Positions 25,801 through 37,800 of a stretch of DNA of 64,000 nt are shown in pieces (the first letter of the stretch is position 1; every line of letters begins with the position of its first letter). Position numbers and translations under genes: made by a program. The stretch spans positions 773,177 through 837,176 of the forward strand of contig NW_024104446.1 in NCBI RefSeq assembly GCF_003945595.2. The letters run 5' to 3'. Source of the stretch: Pipra filicauda (taxonomy: Eukaryota; Chordata; Aves; Passeriformes; Pipridae). Below the pieces are notes generated by a model. That model saw nothing but the letters and a program-made list of their open reading frames with translations. It was not told where the DNA came from and made no database searches.

Positions 25801-28800
25801 TTTGGCTGTTCCATGATTTTCAGTTTTGTGTGTGAAATAAGAGCTACACATCTGGACAAGATGAATGATAATTTGACAAAACCTGGATAGGACTTAGGGT
25901 TTCAGGTATTTTTGAGCTTGTTTTCCTATGTTTTTTGAGAAGTAGAGCAACTATACTGCAAGCTGACAGAAGGCTCAGTGTTGTTTGCATGTGGGTTTTC
26001 TGTCCTGATTCTGTGAACTGAGCTTGTGAATCACACAGTGAGCCCAGTGGTGAGCACTTCAGAAGGCAGCAGGAACCTGCATTACACTGTGCAGTGTATA
26101 GGCAAGCAATTATATTCCTGACTACTATGGCAACCTGCTTAACAAATTGAGCTATAGAAAACAAGAACTCCCTGATGGAGCAAAGAGAATGAAATAAAAA
26201 AAAAAAGCCTCTAAATTTCATTTCTGAGGCTTCTGTGCTCTAGGGATTGATTTTTATATTAAGTTTATTCTGTTATCTCTTAACCTCCAACCCCCCCAAC
26301 CTATACACATGCATATTCAACTTTATGTTGAATGTGGGAGCTAGTTCTTTCTGCGTTGGTGTTGGTGGAGTGCTCTTGTTGCTTTGGGGAGTTAACAGTA
26401 GTTATGGTATATCTGAGACAGTAAGAGAGAGGCTTTCCTGTGCAGGCACAGCAAGGAACCCAAATTCAGGGCATGCAGAGACCCTACTTTTATGTAAAGC
26501 TGCAAGCAGGCCCTGGGAGGCAGGTGAAGGCAGCCAGGAGCTCTGCTTGCCTGTGTGCATATGCACACTCTGCAGATGTTGGCACTGCTTCCATAAACTG
26601 TGGGTGATTTTACAGCTGCATCTGAAGCACTTAAGCCTCGTTCTGAGAGTGGTCTCCTCAGGGATGGTCTAATGAGAAGCTAAGTAGGTGTACCATTCCC
26701 TCTTGCAGAGGTTGGAGGTAATGAGTCTGCCATCCTAGAAAGTGTAAAGGAGAGTTATTTGTCACTACTGGTAGGAGTAATTAGGAAGGGAGAGACTGCA
26801 CAGGAACCCCAGGAAATACAAGCCAGCAGAGACATCTGTAGAGCATCATGTGCAGGATGGTACCACAGTAATTGTCTGGTACTGGATGCATTATACAGCA
26901 TTACCAGCTCTCTCTAAACAAATTATCTGTGTCCCAGATACAAGATTAGCCAGCACACATTTATGCATACTTAGTTGCATCTAGCTGAAATAGGGAGGGG
27001 TATAAGAAGGATTTCTTCCCTGTATTTTTAGCGTTGGTGATTGAGGCATTGCAAATTGAACATGCCCACATTTTGACTCCCAGTTCCCAACAGGTAAAAT
27101 GTATTTGTGACTCCTTCGTTGTGACAAGTCCACAGGTCAGTAAATCCCTTTTGTTCTTCTCTTTCATTGAGCGAACTAATTTCTAATGGAAGCAGAAAGG
27201 CGGAGTGACATGTCTCTATATCTTGAGACTATATCAATATTGATGGGGGGATTTTTGCCTTATAGAATAATGATTTTGCTGAAAAATAACTCATAATTTC
27301 TCAATACAAACAAAAGACATAAGTAAAATCAGCTTAACCAAGTGAGGTGTTTCACCATCACAATATCTCAAAGGCTGCAGAAGTAGAATTGCTAAGTAAC
27401 GGACCATAGATTGAGATATGGCAAAAATGTTTTAATTAATCATTCATACTGCTTTTCAGAGTCAGTAAACCTAGCACTTACTGTTACTTGGCCAGAAGCT
27501 CAGCATTGCTGCACCCAAATTAGAAAACCACTATCAAGTCATGTGGTTGCAAGAACATCATGTCTTTTAGGGCTGAAATGTCAAAGTGGTAAATATAGAA
27601 TTTTGCACATGCATTCTTCTGGAAAAATTTTGTACAACCAAGCCCCCTGAAATGGGCATGTAATTTATAAAACATGTATATGCAGATGAGCTAACTTGTA
27701 TCCTGGCAGAGCCTCTGTGGCACATCTCTTTCAGCAAGGTTTGTAAAGAGCATTTTTTTCTCCCTTTTGGTGCCTTTTAGATTGGCAGATGCCTGTTCAA
27801 GTAAAAGATGATTTTTTGTTTAAATTGTAAGGAAAACTTTTTTCTGCTCCCACACCTATCTCCCACCCGAAATATATAAATAAGAAATGTGCTGAGTCCA
27901 AGGTTTTGGGTCGTCTAACAGGACATAGGAAACCTGTAGGTGAAAAGAGGCCTGCAATTTCCTTTTTCTTGTGTTTTATAGCTCTCCTGTACTTGTTATC
28001 ATTCTCACCACCCCCCTACTCCATTTTTTTCTTAATCTGCTTTCCTAAGGTTTTCTAAGCCTTTGTGCATATTTGAAAAATGGAAGGGATTTGATGTTCC
28101 CCTACTTTTCACTATTGTGATCATCCCCACTCATGTAAAATAAGCACCCATGCAGATGGTTCTCCCTAGTAGGAAGAATGGCAGTGTAAAAGGCAGCAGC
28201 ATTCTTTTAAGGTACACACAGAGCCATGTGTTTGGATATCTGGCTGCTAAGTCTCGATACGTGGGGATCAACCAGCATGGTTCTGCAACAGCCCTCTTGC
28301 TCTGGCAAGACATAGGAACTTTCAGGGCCATTGGATTGCTGAGGTGCATTGTTAGGAGGCAAAGTAGTCCCAGTAAGAGTAATCCTACAAGTGGAACAAA
28401 CAGTATGTGCAAAATGGAACTAAAGTTTTTAGGCATTAGATTCAGGTTTGCTAAATCAGCAGTGGTGAAATATTGTCATCAGAGCCCAGTTTGGCATTGA
28501 CAGAGATTTGGAGTGTCACCAGCAATGTGGGTGCAGCCACCAAATGGGCTGCATTGCTTTACAAATTATTTTGGCATATCAGAATTTTTCTAAACCAGTG
28601 AAAGAGTGTGTAATGAACAGTTATGCCTTTTGATATGGGCCAAGTGAGCTAACAGCTATTTTCTGTTTCTAGTTTCTGTACACTTTTGGTTTAGTGAACT
28701 GTAGTAACTGCCAGCATCTGCTTCTATCTGCTTTCGGTTGCATATCTAATACTATGCTCCATGTTTGCGCCTTTGAATTCCAAATATCAATCTCCATACT

Positions 28801-31800
28801 AAAAATTGATTGCCAAGTAACCTTCCATTCTTCTTTTCCACACTGCCCATCTAAGCAACAGCTCTGAGCACACAGCTCCTGCCTGCATGCCGTCAGAATG
28901 AGTCTGAGCTGCTCAAACCTCAACTCCAGCCTGAACATGAATTTTTGTTTCTGCAGGAATATCAGGGAGATAAAAAAAGTCACCCAGGGCTACCAGTTCT
29001 CCTTATTGTTTGTATTTATATTTTTGGTTCAACTTCTTTTCTTCCTGGAAGTTTTGATTCCACCAGTTTTGTTTGGGTGTGATTGGGCTTGCTTTTTTTC
29101 TTTTTCTTTTTTTTAATTGCTCTCCCTCTTCTCATTTTGTTTTCTCCATTTTTTCATTGGAGGCAATGAGCCGTCCAGCGGTCGGAACTCCCCTGTCCCC
29201 TATCGGCCTGACAGTCGCCCTCTCACTCCAACTTACGCTCAGGCCCCTAAACATTTCCATGTTCCAGGTAGGAGCTGGCACTGTATGTGTCTTGGTGTCC
29301 TGTCACAGTGTAGAATGTAGCCTTCGTAACTTCTGTCTTGTCTCCATCGTTTCACACTGTTTACCATGGGTTTCACCCTCAGGGTTTGGAACTGCTTCTT
29401 GGCTTGCTGAGAGGAGTAGTGCCTTAAGAAATATGGGGCTTTGTTGTGATTTTTGCCTGTTCTGTTGGTCAGGTGTTTCACTGTTAGAATGTCGTGGTTT
29501 TCAGAGTCTGGTTTTGGCCTGTAAGCTGTATATGAGCTACGTAGGGCTTGATTTTTCTCCCAGTTGCACCATCTGAGCACCAGCATAGCTCTGCTAATTT
29601 TAGGAGTTGGTTTTGATTGACATGTAGAAAAGAAGTGGCCAGTGAACCATTACATATGTTGTACATCCAGATTGCTGTGATTTGTTTCAGTCTTGAACCC
29701 AATAATTCTAGTTTAGTGTTCCTTCTTTTTAAAGCAGGTGAGGATGTTTCTTTAGTTGTTTTGTGCAATGGCATGGTGTCCTCAGGCCTACCTGCAGATC
29801 CACAAGGATATATATATATGCCTTAGGACGTCCTCTCTATAAAAGGCAGTCTCTGTTTTGAAGTGAGCTACAGAGTTATTCCAGCATCTGAGAAGATCAT
29901 CTGGGATGGGGCTGTGTCCCCATAGGGTTGTGGACATGCATCTGACTGCATCAGTGCTAGCTGAAAGCCTTATTATATCCAGTTATTCTTCAGGTCCCCT
30001 TCAGCCTAGTGTCCCTCCACTCTGCCAGAGGTTACTGCTCCTCCTCCATTCCTCAAATCTGGCAAATAAACTGTTTGTGTGCACTCCCTTCAGCCCCAGC
30101 GTGACCTGGCCTGGCTAAGGTTGGCTGGTTTAACCGCTTACGCTAACCTGGCTCACTTGGACTTGCGTGAGCTGAAGCATGAATAGCTGTGATAATCTCG
30201 AGCACGGTGGGAGAGTGGTGCAGCCACAGAAGGAGCTGTGCTCCTGTCCCACTTAGAGCTTTGTGGTGTAGATGTGCGCAAAAGCACTGCATGACTACCC
30301 TTGTGATGTTTGTACCTATTTGCTGGTCAAGTGGCCATAACAGATCACACACAAGAGTGAGATACCACAGTGTCCTTGAGTGCAATGCGTTTGCCTGTAT
30401 AGTTAGGGATGTAGGGCTCTGCAGAGCAGGACTTGCCTCTGTTTCAATAGATTTTTAGGCTTAGCTTTCCTTAACGCCAAAGGCAAGGTTGTCTTCTGTA
30501 GCACTTTAATTGGATCTGTGATACACTGCATGTATTTCTGAAATTCCTTTTCATCTTTCATTCTGTTGTAACTGAAAACTTTTTTCAGGCAGAACAAAGT
30601 AGCAAAATGGGTTTCTGATGTTAATTTTCGAATTCCCAGTAGCTCATTTTGGTCTTCTAATAAGATTTTGGCACAGTTTTTCACTGTAGCACTGATTTTG
30701 GATTAACTTTTGTATTTGTAGCTGTGCTGAATACATGAAGTGTTGGCTTGGGTGGGAAGGTAGTTTAGAACAAAATGGTTCCTGTCCTAGATTATTGTTT
30801 GTAAAAATATGGTAACTTTTAGACATACTGTAGATTTACTGCATTAGAGTTCTGGGAAGTGTTTTTATTCTGATTTACATAAATGATATACAATGTGGTG
30901 GGCCTTACATAAAAAAGTTACCAAAAAAAAAAAAGGAAATCTGTCCTTGTGGTTTGAGAATTAGTAGCATATCAGTTAACATTGCATAAAGCATCCCTTT
31001 TGACTTTCTGAAGTGTGGCTATTCAAAACAGTGTCCTAGGCAGGTATTTTGTGCTCTGGATTTTGAAGTGAATCATACGCTCACTGCATTCTCTGCTCAA
31101 TCCAGCCAGTCAGTTGGAAAGAAAATTGAGCTGAAGCACAGTTTTCCCCAGAAGTTATTTGGGAATGGAAAAAGCCATTCCCCAAATGGCTTGTATCTTC
31201 ACCATTGAAATGTCTTGCCTGCTTACATTTCTTCTCTAACTTATTCCACTTTAAAATCATGACTTGATGCATCTACATGTTACAGAATCAGCTCCAAAGG
31301 ACTTCATACCACATGTCTTTGACTTTTCACTTGTTCTTATATTTTCTTTTCTTTAAATAATCTGATTTTGTATAATACTAGAAATAGCTTTCTGTTTTTT
31401 TCTTGTTTACATCCTTGATTTGGTCTGTGTGTTGTTTTAGTGCTGGAGTTATCTTTATCTACAACCGAAGTAGTTTTCATATTCCCTTTTTTTCTGTGTC
31501 TTAATATCACAGATCAAGGTGTCAACATTTACAGGAAACCGCCCATCTACAAACAGCACGGTAAATGATCTTTCCCTTTTTATTTCAGAACTGGAATGTC
31601 AACTAAATTATAAGGTGTGCAGACTAGTGAAAAGCATTCAGTTTTTACTTTGTAAGCATAAGTTTAGTAGTCGAAGTTTGAAACCGCTGTTATTGCATGT
31701 CCTGCCAAGTGGTTATGTTTTAGATCATGTTGTTTCATTTGGATCATATGGTTTAATCTTGGCCATGTGGATATTAATGGCAAAATTGCCACTAGCTGGG

Positions 31801-34800
31801 ATTTTGCTGCTTCTTTAGCATTATGATGCCTTTCAATATTTCACTTCTTTAAATTTATATTTTCAAAATACAGGTACTGGTCCGTGTTAAAATGCATTAA
31901 CAACAAACTCTTCTCTGACAGGGAATTCTTGAAATTTCCTTACTTTAAACAGACACAGTATAATAATTTACTTCAACAGCAAAGATGGAGATGCTATTAT
32001 CAGACTGGAATTCTGAATGTATCTGTGGCTTCAAATAAGAATCTTTAATTAGTGAAGGTATTATAGGTGACACTTATCACTGACAGGGCTAATTTGGTTC
32101 TCAGGCCCTGTGAGACAGCTCAGGTAGTACACTGTACTTGTTTTTCCAGGGGTTTGGATTCTGAGTTGGACAGCAGTGTTAGTGAACTAAACTTTTTGGT
32201 GGAGATGTTGCTATAGCAAATCTGAAACACCAGTGATGGCAGAAGGCCACTGCCTTGCCTGTCATTAGTACTGCAGGACAAGGTCCCGTTACAATGGAGT
32301 GTGTTCACTCTTCCCTTCTCCTGTGAACACAAAACTGTGCATAGGAGATGATTTTTATTTACTGTGGTGAAAGACAGATGACTCCACTTCTTAAAGACTC
32401 TTGAGTTTGCATCCTTTTGCAGACTTTTTATCCAGTGAAGTGTATTTAGGGTTAAGTGGCAAATTAGCAGTTCTGCCGGGTTTAGATGAACAGTTGGCTG
32501 AGAGGCATTGAACTGAGCTGAGTAGGAAAGCCCAGAAGTCCATTCTGCAGTCAGGAATTGCAAATTACACTGCTCTGGTATTGCATCAGGGTTTTTTCCT
32601 TTCTTTTTTTTAAGTTTCAAACCATATGCTCATTTTGGAAAAAGTCTTAACATTGTTTCTGTTTATTTTTATGGTTTTAATGTATCTCCTCACCTCCCAT
32701 TAACATGTGAATGTTTAACCTCTGACATCACCAATTCTAATACGTAAGTACTGTTTGAAGTCATGCTTTTGTAAACTCTGACCAGCTTCCTCCATGCCTG
32801 CAATTATGCTTAGATTTTCCCAGTCATAAACTGGTCAGAATTACCAATGATATCTAATACTGATGTTCCTAAACTACCCTGAACGTGTTGGATGAGCAAA
32901 CAGGGCATCACTTCGTTAACAGATGTCTTTCTGTTTTTAAAACAAAAAGAGAAAAGGAAAAAAAGTCCAGCACCCTTGCTTCTGATACAATAGCTTCATG
33001 TAAGTGAAAGTGATTTGAGCTAACAGTTTGCATCTCAAGAGGTAGTTAAGGCTGGGTTTAATGTAAACTGAATCCTATTGGATTTTTTTTTGCTTTTTAA
33101 TGTCAAGAAGTGAAAGCCATAATGCACATCCTCACATGCTTTTATGAGACTTTGGCTTAGAATGGAATCTTAAGTGGATGCCCATGGCTGAGCTATTTTA
33201 TTGATGAGGTTCAGTGCATTGCAAGTGCCTTTCCCTGCCAAGTTGATCTGAATGGAGTTTAGTATTTATTAATAAGTTTACATCTGCTTTTGCTACTACT
33301 GCATGCTATAAGCAAGAGCATGCAGCAGAAAAAAAATTCCCCTAGTTAAATGTGTTTGTTTCAGGTTTCTATTTTTTGTTTGTTTTGCAGCTTTTCATAG
33401 AAATATAGGAAATAATTATCATCAGTAGTGTTAAAATTAGTACTGTTCCTCTGAACTATATGTTTTCTTGCCCTAGAGGGAAGACAGATCAGTACATAAA
33501 TCTGGGTTCATCTTCATTAATAATCAGCTGTCCTTAAGAGATATTGATGAATACTCATAGGCTGAATTTTCTCACTCTTGCCTAATCATTCTTACACTGT
33601 GAAACCCTAGTAAAATCCAAAGCTGATTTGGGGTTATTTTGGGGGTGGGAATGTGGGAGGAGAGGAAGGTTCGATTCCAGTCTATTGGCAAGAGAAAGGC
33701 ATTACCTTGCTTCAAATTGCAATTAGAATAGCAAAACATGAAAATGTTCACTTCTGAAAATTAACTACTTGTAAAGTATAAAATTTCGCCAGAGTAAGGA
33801 AGACCTTTGTATCGATACAGATTATTACATAGCTAAGTTCCCTGATTGCCATCTAGATGCAGCTGCTTTGGCAGCACAGAGCAAGTCCTCCGAGGATATC
33901 ATCAAGTCCTCCAAGTTCCCAGCAGCTCATGCACCAGCACCCAACGAGATACCAAAGATTGAGACGGACCACTGGCCAGGTCCTCCCTCCCTTGCTGCCA
34001 TAGGTATGCAAAAGCAAATGGTACAACGATGCGGCTTGAAAGGTACTGGTAACCAAAGTAGGTTAATAGTGGAGCTGTAAAAATGGGTAGTAAAGGTGGC
34101 GTCCACTCCAGATGTTCACCACAAAGTGCAGCTCTTCTGGTGAGACTGCTGAATGTCTGAATCTGAAACTGTTGAATTTCGCTGAGTAGAAGAGGTTTTG
34201 CTAAAGGATTTTGGAACTGATCACACAGATTAGCCCATAGGAAAATTTTGTGAACTCTAGTGCAGTAGCTTAAAAAATGTGGTGTGTCACACAAGCCTGA
34301 CTTCTTTCAGTTATTCTATTTAATCTTTTAGTCCTAAGCTAATAGTAGTTATGCCACAGAAAATATTATTGCTTCCAACCACATGACTAATTTCATGGCA
34401 AGAAACAATGTCTGAATTGGAACAATTAACAGACTAAATAAGTCCTGATTTTCAGAGTTATTGTTTTTAGAGACTTTGTATTTTTCTTCTGTGTCATAGC
34501 ACTACACATATTTTTTTCTTTAATTCATGTGCATCATCATTTTAGATTTTTTTTTTTGCTTTGTATTTTTTTCTCTGTTAATTTTCATTGACCCTATAGC
34601 ATAAAATAAGCTGTCTAGCCTGATTCATTTATGAAGACATGTCTGAAGCACTGAGGTGGTGTTTGTTTCAGGTTTCTGCGAAGGAATGTATGGCTTTCAT
34701 CACAGTGGGATCTTCAGAGAAGTGCTGGGAGAGGAGACACAGGGTGGGAGAGCACAGTGACCAACTGAAGGGGCTGCACATGCAGCAGCAATTTTTTGAA

Positions 34801-37800
34801 CATGTCCTTTAGATAGGATTGCAGCCTGACAAACATGAGTTACAGGGATAAAACATCTGTATATTTGAAACATCTACATACTTGAAACACTGAGTTTGTC
34901 CAGCATAGGGTTGGTGAAAAACTATATCAGATATAGCCTGTGCAGTAAAAAAATACAGCTGCTGTCTAAATGGTTGCACCAATATCACATTCTATGTATT
35001 CATGGAAGAGTCCTGGCATCCAAATTGGATTATTTCTTAAGAATATTCAAGAAAATAAAAATTATTCAATAAAAACTAAGAAACTAAAAGGTAAAACACC
35101 TGTGTCTTAATTAATTTTAGCTTTATCCAATGGATCAAATTAATTTACTTCATTTAAGACTAAAAATAATGCCTTGTTTATTTCAAATATGAGCATTCAT
35201 TTAGGAGACTATTGTAGTTTAATTTTCCATTTGAAATGCTAATTCAGATTTGCTTTTCTGAGTCTAGATAAAAGTGTAAATGTAAATCAGACTTTAAGTT
35301 TTCAGCCGCTGATCTAGTTACTGGTGCTATTAAACCCCATTTTTCTAGAACTAGCAATGTGAGCTCCTTTTCTCTATTACATTGAATCTTGGCTTTTGCA
35401 TCCAGAACCATTGCTTGGTTTGGAGCTCACGTGCAGTTTAAGCTCTTGTTTATTTTATAGCAAGCCTGATAACCATAAGGCAGGCTATCCAAGTGCGTTT
35501 TATTAAGAGTGAGCTTTGAAAAAGTCTTTTGACTTTGCAAGAAATTACTGCTTTGTTTATTCAGCAAATCAGACTGACCAGTACTTTGAACTGGCATTGA
35601 AATCTTCAAGCTGTGGTTGCACTGGTACACAAAGCTGTCTCTGTACTGTGGTTTTATGGAAGCAGGAGCTGACATGAGACGCAGATCAAGTGGAAGAGAG
35701 GAAGATGATGAGGAGCTACAGAGGCGCCGGCAGCTGCAGGAAGAGCAGCTCATGAAGGTGGTTATGAATTTGTCTTCATGCTATTTCTGAACATCCTGTA
35801 GAAAGGGCCCCTTCGTTTTCTGTAAGCTATTTCTACCACTGTCTTGATCAGCTTTATTTTACTGATATATCTTTTAATTGCCATTTATAGCTCAACTCTG
35901 GTCTGGGACAGTTAATATTGAAAGAAGAGATGGAAAAGGAGAGTCGCGGTAGGTCAGCCCTTTCTGCCAGTCGTTACGATTCTCCAGGTAATTAATGTAG
36001 GCAATAGAGCTAATAATGAACAGTGAATAATAAACAACATGTTTACACGTATCAGGCAGTGTCCCAGAAGAGAGACAACTGGGAAGACTGCTTGATATGT
36101 GTATGTGTGGTGATCTGCCCTGAAAGAGTGGCCTAATTCTTTACCTGGTTTTGGTGAGGGTGGGAGTGTCATGGCTGGATTTTAATTTGAGGAAATATGA
36201 AGTTGAGGATTTTCAGGCAATTCTAAAGAGAGAGATGTTCTAATATAAATAAGGAGTGAACTAAAGTGTTTGGTGACTGTCACATTGCATACGTGCTAAT
36301 AGACTGGGCTATTCAAGTACAATAACACCTTTTGCTTAAACTGATGGTTCCTCTTCCTATTTAGTCTCTTCTCCCAGGGAAAGAAAATCAGCAACATTGA
36401 CCAGAAGAGCTGCATATTTTGAACACAGCCAGAGTTTTGACCTTGGCCGACATTTTGATTCGGCTGTATTCTGTTCCAGAGGAAAAGCAAAAAAATTAAC
36501 TTTGATTAATTGGTGGCTTAGAATCTTTGCCTCATCCCACATTTTGATATACATTTGTGGCCTTCTCAGACCTCCAGAGAAGGGTTTGGAGATTTTATTT
36601 CACTCGTTTCATTCACTGTGCATTGTAACACTGCAGCTGTACTTTGAGTCAAGAAGGGACAAGATGAGTCTATTTGGAGTCTCTGGAGGAGCTGCCAAGC
36701 AGACCAAGATTTCCTTGTGTTCCCTGTTGTATAAGTGTGTTGCCTTGATGGCCTTGGAAAGGATGCCTGTGGCTCTCCCTCACTGTCTATAATTTTTACA
36801 GGGCCAGTCTACCTGCTCAACTCAGAGCTTATGATTTCTTTATTAACCTTAGCACAGGATGGAGGACTCCTTTATTTGTGTCCGTCCCTCTTTGCAGGGA
36901 TAATCAGTGCAGCCATCAGCTGCCTTTTGTGGAATCGGTGGCATCTTTCCCAAAACTGCTAATTGTTGGCAGCAATAGTGCCTCAAGTTCTACATTCCCC
37001 ACCCTCCTGTGGTAAAAATAACATTAAAAACCACCAAAAATTGCATTTTTATTTGGAGGATCTTGTCTGAAGGAACTGTATTAACGGTAGAGTTGCTATT
37101 GATCGCTATGCTAACAATCTTTATATTTATCCACATTTTTATCTATGTTTAAAAACACACTCTGGACATTTCAATAATTATAATTTTTGTTTAGAATGCC
37201 AAATTCTCAACTTGTTTGAATTCAGTTAGCACTGCCCATTCCCATAGTTCTCCTATTGAAGTCAGTATCCAAACATCTGTCAACTGCAGTGTTACAGGAC
37301 CAAAACTAATACCCTTTTCTTCTTTGTAGCAACAAGTTGCAAGCTGCAGCATGTCAATAAGAGAGAATGGAGTGTGCTGGTCATGTGCATCTTGGCTTGG
37401 GCAGCATCAGAAACTGGGAGCATGAGTGCAATAATCTTTGAGTAGGAAGGATAGAAAGGTTCATTCAATTCATGAAAGGCTCAGAGGGTATGATGATATA
37501 TAAACCACATGTGCCACTTAGGAGAGTGGAACTGAATGGACCTGCATGAGAGACTTTAACAGGAAACCTGTCCAAATACTGCTGATCTTGGATTCTCTAT
37601 GTACTTTATCTTGGTCCCATCTTAAGTTGCACAGCAAAACTTTATCTAGATAAGGAATGAAAAGTTATTTTGCACTGTTGGCTGATCCCTGAGCATTACT
37701 TTCAACTCAGTGGAGAATATTTTGATTTTGAACGTGGCAAAACCACAGTGCCCTTTCTTGATGATCTGCCACCATGGCACAATAAAGCTGCATGTAACTT

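Noticed and set aside
28150..28500. 116-codon ORF in intron F-G as an alternative exon
   Set aside because: No similarity to abLIM proteins and no in-phase donor; the antisense frame is equally open.
32120..32620. 166-codon minus-strand ORF in intron H-I
   Set aside because: No recognisable motif or codon bias, and no splice or promoter context; consistent with chance.
33668..33678. Exact match to the polymerase III B box (GGTTCGATTCC), suggesting a tRNA or SINE
   Set aside because: The flanking bases do not form a T stem, no acceptor stem or A box is in place upstream, and no SINE tail follows.
36397..36792. 131-codon ORF in intron K-L as an extra ABLIM1 exon
   Set aside because: No similarity to abLIM1, no suitable splice sites in phase, and it would interrupt a conserved junction.
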